Assembly: GCF_026155325.1 (NCBI RefSeq)
Contig: NZ_JAPFPW010000002.1
Span: 186,001-250,000 of the forward strand
Direction of reading: 5' to 3'
Length of the DNA stretch: 64,000 nt
Origin: Desulfobotulus pelophilus
GTDB taxonomy: Bacteria; Desulfobacterota; Desulfobacteria; Desulfobacterales; ASO4-4
Positions 45,721-55,074 of the stretch are shown here, in pieces; the first letter of the stretch is position 1; every line of letters starts with the position of its first letter. A program made the translations under genes and the position numbers. The notes under the pieces are model-generated. The model worked only from the letters and a program-made list of their open reading frames with translations. It did no database searches and was not told the DNA's origin.

Positions 45721-48315
45721 ATGCCCCTTCCCTTCACATCCGGTCTTCCGGGGCTGGATCAGGTTTTTAAAGGCGTTATGGCCGGGGATAATATTGTCTG
45801 GCAGATTGACAGTATTGATGAATATAAGGCGCTGGTCATCCCTTTCACGGAAGCGGCGGCAAAGCAGAGGCGTCGTCTTATCTATTTCCGTTTCGCCACC
45901 CATCCCGTATTGCTTCCGGAGGACAGTCCGGCGGAAGTGCATCATTTTGACCCTCATATGGGGTTTGAACGGTTTGTCACAAAGATTCATGGTGTTATCG
46001 AGGAAGCCGGTTACGGTGCCGCCTATGTGTTTGACTGTCTTTCCGGACTGGCAGGAGCATGGAAGTCCGACCAGATGCTGGGAAATTTTTTTGTTCTGAC
46101 CTGTCCGAGGCTGTACGAACTGGAAACGGTGACCTACTTTGCCCTGCAGCGCAATGCCCATTCCGCCTTTGCAACGGATCCCATTACGGCTACCACCCAG
46201 TATCTGCTGGATATCTTCCGGTATAACAACCGCATGTACATTCGCCCCATAAAGGTTCAGTACCGGTCCACTTCAGCCATGAATACCATTCATTTCTGGG
46301 AGGATGACAATACCTTTCCTCCGGTTACGCGCAGTGCCCTGATTGCGGAAATTCTGGCATCCGCCCGCTGGCCGGGGCTCCATGCGGAAAGGAAAATTGG
46401 TTTCTGGCGCAGAATTTTTACAGATGTACCCAGGGTGCTGACGGAATCCAGAGCCGGCCTTATCCCGAAGGAAAAGGAGGAAAAGCTGTTTATTCGTCTT
46501 GCCCGCCTCATGCTTTCCAGAGACGAGCGCATGCTGGAGCTGATTCGGAAATACATGACCCTTGAGGATGTGCTGGCCATCCGGGACCGCATGGTAGGCA
46601 TCGGCTTCATTGGCGGAAAGGCTGTTGGAATGCTGGTGGCACGGGCCATTCTCCGACAGAAGGGCAGTCGGTTTCAGGATCTTATGGAAACCCACGATTC
46701 CTTTTATGTGGGTTCCGATGTTTTTCATACCTTTCTTGTGAGAAACGGTATCTGGTGGATACGGCAGAAGCAGCGCAGGCCGGAAACCTTCCTTGCCGAC
46801 ATTGCGGAAGCCCGAACCCGCATCAAGCAGGGTGGCTTCATACCCTACCATATGGAACAGTTCATGAAAATCATCGATTATTTCGGTGAGTCGCCCTATA
46901 TCGTACGGTCAAGCTCCCTTCTGGAAGATAATTACGGCAATGCCTTTGCAGGAAAATACGACAGTGTTTTCTGTGTGAATCAGGGCTCACGGGAAGCCCG
47001 GCTGGAGACGCTTTTGCATGCCATACGCCATGTCTATGCCAGCACCATGAGCGAGAATGCTCTTTGCTACCGTAACCAGAGGGGGCTTCTGGATAAGGAT
47101 GAACAGATGGCCCTGCTGATTATGAGGGTATCGGGCCAGCCTTCGGGAAAGACCTTTTATCCCCATGCGGCGGGTGTAGGATTTTCCTATAATCCCTATG
47201 TATGGAACCGGGAAATTGATCCAAAAGCCGGAGTCATTCGTCTGGTTTTCGGTCTTGGCACACGGGCTGTGGACAGGGCTGATGATGATTATACCCGGGT
47301 GGTGGCTCTGAATGTGCCGTCCCGACGGCCGGAGGCCAACTTTGATGAGGTTTGTGAATACTCCCAGAAACGAATGGATTATCTCGATCTTGCGGCCAAC
47401 AAGCTGGTGTCGGGCTATTTTTCGGAACTCGGTCCCCAAAACCGGGATCTGCCTCTGGAGCTGGTGGCTTCTCTGGCGGGAGGAGGTCTGCTCAGTAAGG
47501 GGCCCAGACACTGGATTGTCACCTTTGATAAACTGCTGACAACCACTTCTTTTGTGGAAGACATGAAGGAAATGCTGCAGGAACTGGAACGTGCCTACGA
47601 GCATCCCGTGGATATTGAATTTGCCGTAAATTTCATGGAAGATGCTTCCTACCGGATCAATCTTTTGCAGTGCCGTCCCCTGCAGGTAGAGGGTGTGGAT
47701 GAGGTGGCCCTTCCTGAAGTGGAGATAGCTCGTGAAAACCGCATTCTTGAAGCCAGAGGTGCCGTGGTGGGCCGCAGCCGGATTCTTCCCGTTGACCGTT
47801 TCATCTACGTGGTTCCCAGTTTGTATGCCGGGCTTCCCGTTAAGGAACGCTATGAAGTGGCCCGGATCATCGGACAGCTGAACCGAATGACGGACAGAGA
47901 GAATTGTAACCTCATGGTCATGGGGCCGGGACGATGGGGAACAAGCAGCCCGGACTTAGGTATTCCAACCCATTTTTCGGAAATTGACCGGGTGCGTGTA
48001 CTCTGTGAAGTGGTGACCATGCGGGAAAATCTTATTCCTGATGTGTCTCTGGGAACACATTTTCTGAACGAACTGGTGGAGATGAATATGCTTTATCTGG
48101 CCCTTTTCCCGGAGGGGGAGGGCAATGACCTCAAAGAAACCCTTTTTCTGGATGCGCCCAACAGCCTGCTCTCTTTTCTGCCCGGTGCGGAAAAGTGGCA
48201 GGACATGATCCGCGTGCTGGAAACCTCCTCCCTTGTGCCAAAGGATACCCGGATTACCCTCATGGCGGATGCGGTGGAGCAGAAAGTGGTGGTATTTCTG
48301 GATAAGCGGCCGTAG
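45721..48315 (+). CDS. PEP/pyruvate-binding (PPDK N-terminal-like) protein with degenerate KaiC-like N-terminus
   Basis: An 864-residue cytoplasmic protein. Residues 1-210 resemble a RecA/KaiC-type domain (SGLPGLDQVFKGVMAGDNIVWQI) but lack a Walker A Lys/Ser-Thr. The middle has the pyruvate-phosphate dikinase ATP-grasp features: IGFIGGKAVGMLVARAIL, SPYIVRSSSLLEDNYGNAFAGKYDS and, later, NPYVWNREIDPKAGVIRLVFGLGTRAV. The phosphohistidine and PEP-binding barrel of true PEP synthase are missing, so the enzyme cannot run that reaction alone. ATG 45721 follows AGGAGG by eight bases. Confidence 0.8.
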   Translation: MPLPFTSGLPGLDQVFKGVMAGDNIVWQIDSIDEYKALVIPFTEAAAKQRRRLIYFRFATHPVLLPEDSPAEVHHFDPHMGFERFVTKIHGVIEEAGYGAAYVFDCLSGLAGAWKSDQMLGNFFVLTCPRLYELETVTYFALQRNAHSAFATDPITATTQYLLDIFRYNNRMYIRPIKVQYRSTSAMNTIHFWEDDNTFPPVTRSALIAEILASARWPGLHAERKIGFWRRIFTDVPRVLTESRAGLIPKEKEEKLFIRLARLMLSRDERMLELIRKYMTLEDVLAIRDRMVGIGFIGGKAVGMLVARAILRQKGSRFQDLMETHDSFYVGSDVFHTFLVRNGIWWIRQKQRRPETFLADIAEARTRIKQGGFIPYHMEQFMKIIDYFGESPYIVRSSSLLEDNYGNAFAGKYDSVFCVNQGSREARLETLLHAIRHVYASTMSENALCYRNQRGLLDKDEQMALLIMRVSGQPSGKTFYPHAAGVGFSYNPYVWNREIDPKAGVIRLVFGLGTRAVDRADDDYTRVVALNVPSRRPEANFDEVCEYSQKRMDYLDLAANKLVSGYFSELGPQNRDLPLELVASLAGGGLLSKGPRHWIVTFDKLLTTTSFVEDMKEMLQELERAYEHPVDIEFAVNFMEDASYRINLLQCRPLQVEGVDEVALPEVEIARENRILEARGAVVGRSRILPVDRFIYVVPSLYAGLPVKERYEVARIIGQLNRMTDRENCNLMVMGPGRWGTSSPDLGIPTHFSEIDRVRVLCEVVTMRENLIPDVSLGTHFLNELVEMNMLYLALFPEGEGNDLKETLFLDAPNSLLSFLPGAEKWQDMIRVLETSSLVPKDTRITLMADAVEQKVVVFLDKRP

Positions 48316-48332
48316 CCGGAAGAGTACGGGAT

Positions 48333-51300
48333 TCAGGGTGAAAAAATAAGGATGGGGGCGGAGACCACGCAGTTTCTGCCCTTTTCTTTGGCCCTGTACA
48401 GGGCTGCATCCGCCTCACGGACAAGATCCTCCGCCGTGAAACTGTCCGATGGGATAATGGTGGCCGTACCGGCACTGACGGTAACCACGCCAGCGATGGG
48501 GGAGCCTGCATGCTCCATGGCCAGATTCTTCACGGCCATGCGGATGGTGTCTGCCACTTTTTCAGCACCTTTTTCATCTGTTTCCGGAAGAATCAGGATG
48601 AATTCCTCCCCTCCATAGCGGGCAAGGAAATCTTCCGGCCTGTGGATTCCCGAGCGCAGGGTATGGGCTACGGCAATGAGGCAGTCATCCCCTTTCTGAT
48701 GGCCATAGGTGTCATTGTATTTTTTAAAAAAATCCACATCACACATGATTACGCTTAATGGAAATTTCCTTCGTTTCAGGGAGTTCCAGATGCGTTCCAA
48801 ATAGCTGTCACAGTGACGGCGATTGGCAACTCCCGTAAGTCCATCCTGATGGGCCAGTTCCTGAAGTCGCAGATTGAGTTGCTCCAGCTGCGCCGTGCGT
48901 TCCGCTACCCGTTCTTCCAGTGTGCGGGAATATTCCTGCACCTGTTCGTACAGTCTGGCATTTTCAAGGGAGATGGCAGCCTGGGAGCACAGGGTTTTCA
49001 GGAGGGAAATATGGCTGGTCCGGAATGCGCCTGTGGTGAGGTTGTTTTCCAGATAGAGAAGCCCCAGAAGCTTTGAGTGGCGGCGGATGGGCAGGCAAAG
49101 TACGGAAAGGGGCTGGTGGCTGAGGATATAGCCGTCTGCTGCAAAATCATGATCCAGGCGGGCGTCATCCATAACGAGGTGGTTACCGGACTGAGCCACG
49201 TACTGGGCCAGGCGCAGGGGGTAGGAGGTGATGTCCTGGATTTCCGGGCCTGTCTTCACTTTGTCTTCGTTCTGCCATCGGGTATGGGCGCGGGCTTCTA
49301 TGGCAAAACCTCCACCGGGTCTGGGAGCCAGAAGGATGGCGTATTCTGCGCCTGTACTTTCCAATACTGCTGTCATGAGGGTCTGCAGCAGACGCTCCAG
49401 CACGATTTCACCGGAAATGGCGCGGGTAACCCGAAGTATGGCATCCAGATCCACCATGCGGCTGTCCGGTAGTGGAATGCTGCTGAGGCGGGTGTCGTTG
49501 TCGCAGATGTTACCGGGCAATCTGTTTTCGCAGAGGCCGGGGGTGTGTTGCTGCAGTGCTGCTGCTTTGGCGTCGGCTCCCCATAGCCGGTAGCCGAGAA
49601 GGGCATCGCCGGAGTGGAGATCTCCATAGCTGGCATAGCCTGTTTCTGACCAGAATCTGGCGGCACTTTCATTGCTGAGTGCCTCTATGTTGAGGAACTT
49701 GTTTTTTCTGGCATCGGCAGCCGCTTCCGCATACAGGCGAAGTGCTTCTGCCGTATGTTTCTGGAGACGGGCGTTTTCTGCTTCCAGAAGGAGATGGCGG
49801 CAGAGAAAATTCTCCGGACAGTTTTCTGCCCATATGCGGTTATGTTCCCGGTAGTGGGAAAGCCGTTCCTCATAATAGTTTTTCTCATCCCGGTCCAGCT
49901 GGTGGAAAACGGCACCGATGGCCAGGGCAAAATAGAATCCATGTTCTGCAAGGATCACCATGCCGGGAACGGAAAGCATGAATTCCTCAAAGGCTCTGCC
50001 ATGGTAAAGGGCCTGCTCCCACCGGCTGAAGTAACATGTCTGGATCAGCTTTATGGTATGGTAGAAGGCAAGCCCCATGGCGTTGTCTTCTCCTTTCATA
50101 AAGGCAAGGAAGTCCTGTTCCGTGAGAATTTCCGTATCCAGGCTGTCTTGGTCACGTGTTTTGCCCATGAGGCTGCAGATGAGATTGAAGTGCATCTGAA
50201 TGATGGGAAGGATGGGTTGAGAAGTGGTCTTCCGGGCCATGGCAATCGCCTGGGAAGCTTCCTCGTACAGCTCCGGAAGGAGGGCGGACCGGGCAAATCG
50301 CAGGGATGATGTGTTCAGAAGGAGGAATGCTACATGAAGAAGGTCTCCGGCTTCAATGGTGGCCTGGTAGCATTCCTGCCACAGCGGGTCGCATTGGGTA
50401 AAGGGCTCCTTCCAGAACTGGGTATACATGGAGAAATAGACGAAAAGCCTGCCCCGCAAACCGGAGTTTCCCTGTTTTTGGTTGAGGGCAAGGGCCATTC
50501 GGCCAAACTGCCAGGCCTCATCATAGCGGTGCTGTTCTGTAATGCAGCAGGAATAGGCGGCATAGGCATGGGCAGAAAGTTCCGAATGTCCGTATTGCAG
50601 ACCAATATTCATCACGGTGGTTATGAGGCAGATCATGCACCATGGCCGTCTGCTTCGTGTTTGGACGCTTGCTGGCAGGGTCGTGATGAGAAGTCTGAGC
50701 ACTGCCTCCATCCTTGCATTCTGAATGGGGGGCAGATCGGTCAGATCCTGTATGGCCCGGTCTGCCATCAGCTGTCTGAATTGTCTGTCAAGGTTCAGCC
50801 AGTCTTTTTCGGAGGGGTCTGTTTTGAGTATTATGTTCCACTGGCTGAGAACCCGGGAGCAGAGCAGCAGTGCTTCTTCCATTCTGTTGCCGGTGATATG
50901 GATCTGAAGCTGACGCTCATGAATACGGCTGCGATCCATCTCGTTGTCTACCCCCTGAAGCATGGTGGAGAGGAGGGCCTCTCCTTTGCTGAAGTGACCC
51001 TGGAAGACCTCACAATCCGCCTGAATAAACATGAGTTCCAGCCAAAGACTGTGGTGGTGCAGCCATGCCTGTTCCGGAAGCAGGGAAAGTCCGGTTTTGG
51101 CATAGGCAAGCGCCGTATCAAAGGCGTTGATGGTTTTGGCTGTCCGGGCTGCCGTCAGATTGAGATCCGCGAGGTTCAGCCGTTCCCTGTTGTCCATCAT
51201 CAGGCCTGCTCCCGCATTGAGATGCCGGATTACATCAAAGAGAGTATCTTTGCTGCAATCCGGATCACTGGCTTTCATCAGTCGTCCTGCCTGCAGGTGG

Positions 51301-53387
51301 ATGCCTGCTTTTTCTTCCGTGGGTATCATGGCATAGGCTGCTTCCTGCACCCGATCATGGAGAAAACGGTACTGGTTGATAATCATGGGTGAATTCATTT
51401 TGTTTTCAGCTGGTTCTGGTTCTGAGAGTGCCTGTATCAGGCCCGCAGCGGTTGCCGGCATCAGTCCGTTGAAGATGGTTTCCGGTCGGCTCTGCTCGAT
51501 AATGGCAAGGGTTCCGATGGTAAAACTGTTCCCTATGCAGGCTGCCCGGGAAAGGAGGTGGCGGGTGGACCGTGGGAGCCTGCTGAGTTTTCCGATCATG
51601 AGATCGGCCACATTGCATGTGATTCCCATCCTGCGGATATGAGAAAGATCATAATCCCATGTCTGATGCAGGGGGTTGAAGCGCAAGGCTTTTTCCTCGT
51701 GCAGGGTGCCGAGAAACTGATTGACAAAAAATGGGTTGCCAGCGGTCTTTTCCTGAATCAGTTCCGTCAGCTCCCCAACGGTGTCCGCCGGACGGAGCAG
51801 GCTGTCTCCGATCATTTGCCCCAGATCTTCTTTTTTCAGCGCTTCCAGCATGATGCAGAAGGAGGATGGGTTTTTTGACCGGATTTCATCCATGGCCGCA
51901 AGCAGGGGGTGCGGGAGGGTCACTTCATTATCCCTGAAAGAGCCTATCAGGAAAAAATAGCGAATGTCCTTATCCGATGCAATCTGCGTGATCAGGTCAA
52001 TGGAAGAGGGGTCCGCCCACTGAAGGTCATCCAGAAACAGGGTGAGGGGGCGTCCTGGTTCGCAGCAGGCCATGAGAAATTGTTTAAAAACAAATTGAAA
52101 ACGGTTGCGGGCTTCGCTCATTCCCACTTCAGGAACGGGGGGCTGAGATCCGAGAATGAGTGCAAGATCCGGTAGCCGGTCGATGATAATCTGTCCGAAG
52201 GCACCGAGGGCCGAAGCCAGATGCTGACGACGGATGGCAAGAGCTTCCTCACCCAGTCCCAGATAGTGCCGTATCAGTCCGGAGAAGGCCTGTGCAAGAG
52301 CACTGTAGGGTGTGCTGCCCTGCAGCTGATCGAATTTCCCCTGAATGAAATAGCCCCAGGACCGCGTAATGGGTTTGTATATTTCCCGAACGAGTGCTGT
52401 TTTGCCACATCCCGGGTATCCTCCGATAAACACGCTGCGGTTGTTTCCGCAGGAGGCTTCTTCAAAAGCGGCAACCAGCAGGCTCACCTCCCTGCTGCGG
52501 CCATAGAGTTTCTGGCATATCTGAAATTTTTCAGGTATATCCCGCTGGCCCGGGGTAAACGGACTGACGGTATTCTGCCTCCAGCGATCCCGGCATGTCC
52601 GGAGGTCGGAGAGAATTCCCTTCAGGCTTTGGTAGCGGTCTTCGGGGTTTTTGGACATCAGCTTCATGACCACCAGGGAAAGGTCGGCGGGAATATGCGG
52701 ACATCGGATATGAAGATCTTCGGGCTTACGGGCAATATGGCAGTGGATGAGTTCCAGCGGATCCTTGCTTGCAAAAGGCAGCCCGTTGCTGAACAGCTGG
52801 TAGAGGGTAACGCCCAGTGCATAGTAGTCCGTACGGTAGTCAACGCTGCGGTTCATGCGGCCGGTCTGTTCCGGAGAAATGTAGGCCACGGCTGTGCCAG
52901 ATGAATGGGAATGGTGAGGAAAGGGTTCTACATTGGGCAGTATGCTGGCTGTGCTGAAATCAATAACAGCCACCTGTCCGGTATGGGTATGGATGATAAG
53001 ATTGGACGGATTGATATTCCGATGGATAATCCCGGCCTGATGGACCTTTTGTACGGCTTCTGTGATGGCAATGGAAAGGGACAGGGCGCTGTCAGGGGGG
53101 AACGGCTGAAGCAGGTGCTGTTCCAGAGAAATGGCACCTGTATCGTCAAAAATCAGCATGAGCAGATTGCCATGTTTTTCCATACGGCAGCGGCCATATA
53201 CTCCGTGCCGTGCCAGATGGAGTCCCACATTGTAGGCCTGCATGTAGCCCGCAATATCTGCCGGAGAATGGGAACGGAGGAGTTTGAGGATAAGGGATTT
53301 CCCCTTCTTGTCATCCGTGGCCCTGTAGATAAGGGAGCGTTCTGACTGGTGGACTGTGGATTCAATGCGGTAATGCCTGATGTGCAT
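48333..53387 (-). CDS. Giant signalling protein: kinase-like, AAA ATPase, GAF and GGDEF domains
   Basis: A 1684-residue protein. An N-terminal protein-kinase fold (1-270) has Lys36 (LILKLL) and HRNINPSN where the catalytic HRD Asp is Asn (N124); the DFG position reads DFS. Next is an AAA/NTPase domain with Walker A GGYPGCGKTALV and LTLFLDDLQWAD, then long TPR-like helical repeats (about 700-1250), a GAF domain (TRAISGEIVLERLLQTLMTAV..), a coiled coil, and a GGDEF domain with intact ARYGGEEF. It resembles HstK-type multi-domain kinases but ends in a diguanylate cyclase instead of a histidine kinase. ATG 53387 follows AGGCGG. Confidence 0.88.
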   Translation of the reverse strand: MHIRHYRIESTVHQSERSLIYRATDDKKGKSLILKLLRSHSPADIAGYMQAYNVGLHLARHGVYGRCRMEKHGNLLMLIFDDTGAISLEQHLLQPFPPDSALSLSIAITEAVQKVHQAGIIHRNINPSNLIIHTHTGQVAVIDFSTASILPNVEPFPHHSHSSGTAVAYISPEQTGRMNRSVDYRTDYYALGVTLYQLFSNGLPFASKDPLELIHCHIARKPEDLHIRCPHIPADLSLVVMKLMSKNPEDRYQSLKGILSDLRTCRDRWRQNTVSPFTPGQRDIPEKFQICQKLYGRSREVSLLVAAFEEASCGNNRSVFIGGYPGCGKTALVREIYKPITRSWGYFIQGKFDQLQGSTPYSALAQAFSGLIRHYLGLGEEALAIRRQHLASALGAFGQIIIDRLPDLALILGSQPPVPEVGMSEARNRFQFVFKQFLMACCEPGRPLTLFLDDLQWADPSSIDLITQIASDKDIRYFFLIGSFRDNEVTLPHPLLAAMDEIRSKNPSSFCIMLEALKKEDLGQMIGDSLLRPADTVGELTELIQEKTAGNPFFVNQFLGTLHEEKALRFNPLHQTWDYDLSHIRRMGITCNVADLMIGKLSRLPRSTRHLLSRAACIGNSFTIGTLAIIEQSRPETIFNGLMPATAAGLIQALSEPEPAENKMNSPMIINQYRFLHDRVQEAAYAMIPTEEKAGIHLQAGRLMKASDPDCSKDTLFDVIRHLNAGAGLMMDNRERLNLADLNLTAARTAKTINAFDTALAYAKTGLSLLPEQAWLHHHSLWLELMFIQADCEVFQGHFSKGEALLSTMLQGVDNEMDRSRIHERQLQIHITGNRMEEALLLCSRVLSQWNIILKTDPSEKDWLNLDRQFRQLMADRAIQDLTDLPPIQNARMEAVLRLLITTLPASVQTRSRRPWCMICLITTVMNIGLQYGHSELSAHAYAAYSCCITEQHRYDEAWQFGRMALALNQKQGNSGLRGRLFVYFSMYTQFWKEPFTQCDPLWQECYQATIEAGDLLHVAFLLLNTSSLRFARSALLPELYEEASQAIAMARKTTSQPILPIIQMHFNLICSLMGKTRDQDSLDTEILTEQDFLAFMKGEDNAMGLAFYHTIKLIQTCYFSRWEQALYHGRAFEEFMLSVPGMVILAEHGFYFALAIGAVFHQLDRDEKNYYEERLSHYREHNRIWAENCPENFLCRHLLLEAENARLQKHTAEALRLYAEAAADARKNKFLNIEALSNESAARFWSETGYASYGDLHSGDALLGYRLWGADAKAAALQQHTPGLCENRLPGNICDNDTRLSSIPLPDSRMVDLDAILRVTRAISGEIVLERLLQTLMTAVLESTGAEYAILLAPRPGGGFAIEARAHTRWQNEDKVKTGPEIQDITSYPLRLAQYVAQSGNHLVMDDARLDHDFAADGYILSHQPLSVLCLPIRRHSKLLGLLYLENNLTTGAFRTSHISLLKTLCSQAAISLENARLYEQVQEYSRTLEERVAERTAQLEQLNLRLQELAHQDGLTGVANRRHCDSYLERIWNSLKRRKFPLSVIMCDVDFFKKYNDTYGHQKGDDCLIAVAHTLRSGIHRPEDFLARYGGEEFILILPETDEKGAEKVADTIRMAVKNLAMEHAGSPIAGVVTVSAGTATIIPSDSFTAEDLVREADAALYRAKEKGRNCVVSAPILIFSP

Positions 53388-53453
53388 GGTACACCGCCTG
53401 TGGTTGAGATGGCTGGGAGGGCAGCGATCAGTCTGCAGCGGAAAGAGCGACAT

Positions 53454-53952
53454 GGGAAAGAAATCGTTTGGTTGATTTCGGGTATACCCTGCAGAGGAAA
53501 GAAATGGGGTGGGGCAGAGTTAGAAGTATGAAAAGAAAAATAACCCGGATGGACCCGCAGGTCAAGCTGTACCGGCTAGGGGACCATCACCTGCAGCCAA
53601 AGTCTTTGTTCGGGGTGCTGTTGGGAGGATGGAATGGAGGAAAAGGGTTCTTGAATTTTAAAAGATTTTACTTGACAGGTTTTTTGTTTTTAATATATTA
53701 TGGTTAAAAGTTTTTTGAAGGGCGAGCTGGTTTGGTATGGAAATTGTTTATTTCCGGCCCGGAACCGTCGTCCTCCCCCCCTCGTCCGCATTCTGCCCCT
53801 TTGTTAGGGCTGGTGCGGGTGTTTTGGTTTAAGCCCCCCATGGTTTCTGTTACTTTGTATGGATTGCTATGGTTGGTGTGCGGGATGTTTGTTCTACGGT
53901 TTACTATTATAATTTTTAACCTCGTTTTTTTACAAATTTTCAAAAGGAGCCA
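53454..53952 (+). other. Non-coding region with promoter and long leader
   Basis: About 500 bp with no supported gene. It holds a strong sigma-70 promoter (53672-53699) and, downstream of it, some 245 bases of leader before the small gene at 53953. The leader has short GC-rich inverted pieces (for example GCCC/GGGC near 53805-53820) but matches no riboswitch I know. Confidence 0.4.
53672..53699 (+). promoter_or_regulatory. Strong sigma-70 promoter
   Basis: TTGACA and TATATT separated by 16 bp within an AT-rich block; a perfect -35 and one mismatch in the -10. Expected start near 53706. Confidence 0.7.
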
Positions 53953-54195
53953 ATGATGAGAAGCGACGAAGTGAACAATATTCTGATGCTGCTGGGTAGT
54001 GCACATTTTACGGATTCACCGGGTATTTTCCCCCAGAGATATGGTGAACCCGCTCCGCAAGCAACGGAAGGCAACAGGCTGTCCGTCCTGATCAGGGAAC
54101 GGGACAGGCTTGCAGAGCAGCTGAAGATGAAAAGCAGAGAGTATGATGAGTTGGTGCGCTCTCTGGGATCAACCAAAAGACTGAGAACGGTCTGA
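53953..54195 (+). CDS. Small coiled-coil protein, 80 residues
   Basis: Begins MMRSDEVNNILMLLGSAHFTDSPG and ends with a charged helix (NRLSVLIRERDRLAEQLKMKSREYDELVRSL) that looks like a coiled coil. AAAGGAG lies four bases before the first ATG and seven before the second. No family recognised, but ribosome site, promoter and amino-acid composition make it a likely real gene. Confidence 0.65.
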   Translation: MMRSDEVNNILMLLGSAHFTDSPGIFPQRYGEPAPQATEGNRLSVLIRERDRLAEQLKMKSREYDELVRSLGSTKRLRTV

Positions 54196-54237
54196 TCAGG
54201 ATGCTGTTGGAAATCTGTGAAAAAACGGAACGAGGCT

Positions 54238-54996
54238 CTACGGTATTTTTCTTTTCAGAACCCCGCGAAGCATATCTTTCTTGAAACGGAAACCAGGAAT
54301 TTTTTCCACGGAGAAGCCCTGCTCTGACAAGGCTCTGCGTACAAAACCAGCTGCCGTGAAGGTGGCAAAGGTACCACCCCGGGCTGTCCATTTGCCCATG
54401 GTCTGGAAAAGATTCCTGGACCACATCTGAGGGTTGACGCCTGGTGAAAAACCATCCAGAAACCAGGCGTCAACTTCTTCCTCCATCCATCCATCCAGCT
54501 CAGCCGCATCGGCCAGAATCAGGTCCATGCCCATTCTCTGTTCCGGAAAAAGAAGATGTTTTTTCCCGGGACTGCATGCCGGGTAATGATCAAGAAGAAG
54601 ACGGGAAAGCCCATGGAGTGAGGGCCATGCTTTATGGATTTCTGCCAGATGTCCTTTGGGAATGGGGTGTTTTTCAATGGACGTATAGTGAAGAAAGGCA
54701 CCCGATGGGGCAAATCGTCGCCAGAAATCCATGGTCAGAAGAAAGTTCAGTCCGGTGCCAAAACCCGTTTCACATATATGAAAGACGGGCTTTTCCAGCC
54801 ATCGGTGGGGAAGACGGTTCTGTTGCAGAAAAATATGGCAGCTTTCAGCAATGGCTCCGGCTTTGGAAAAATAACTGTCTTTGTAAAGGGGCGAGACAAG
54901 AAGACGGTTTGGTTCCCATACGGGGCATACTTCACAGAAATCCATGGGTGCCTGTAACTCCGCAGAAGGCAGGGTGAGTGTGCCGGGGTCTGTCAC
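54238..54996 (-). CDS. mnmD: tRNA (mnm5s2U34) methyltransferase MnmD
   Basis: Methylates the aminomethyl group at wobble uridine 34 using SAM. The 252 residues show VFHICETGFGTGLNFLL (SAM-binding motif I, about 71-87), SIEKHPIP, MDLILADAAEL and the family-typical DAWFLDGFSPGVNPQMWS, then GGTFATFTAAGFVRRAL. The FAD-dependent MnmC oxidoreductase half is absent, so it is the stand-alone MnmD form. cysK lies 78 bp upstream in the same direction. Confidence 0.88.
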   Translation of the reverse strand: MTDPGTLTLPSAELQAPMDFCEVCPVWEPNRLLVSPLYKDSYFSKAGAIAESCHIFLQQNRLPHRWLEKPVFHICETGFGTGLNFLLTMDFWRRFAPSGAFLHYTSIEKHPIPKGHLAEIHKAWPSLHGLSRLLLDHYPACSPGKKHLLFPEQRMGMDLILADAAELDGWMEEEVDAWFLDGFSPGVNPQMWSRNLFQTMGKWTARGGTFATFTAAGFVRRALSEQGFSVEKIPGFRFKKDMLRGVLKRKIP

Positions 54997-55074
54997 AGCT
55001 TTGGGGTCCTTATGCTTTGGTGTCTGCTCCGGAGAAGGGTTGCATGCTTTTTGTTGGAAGTGCAGCGTTTGTGT

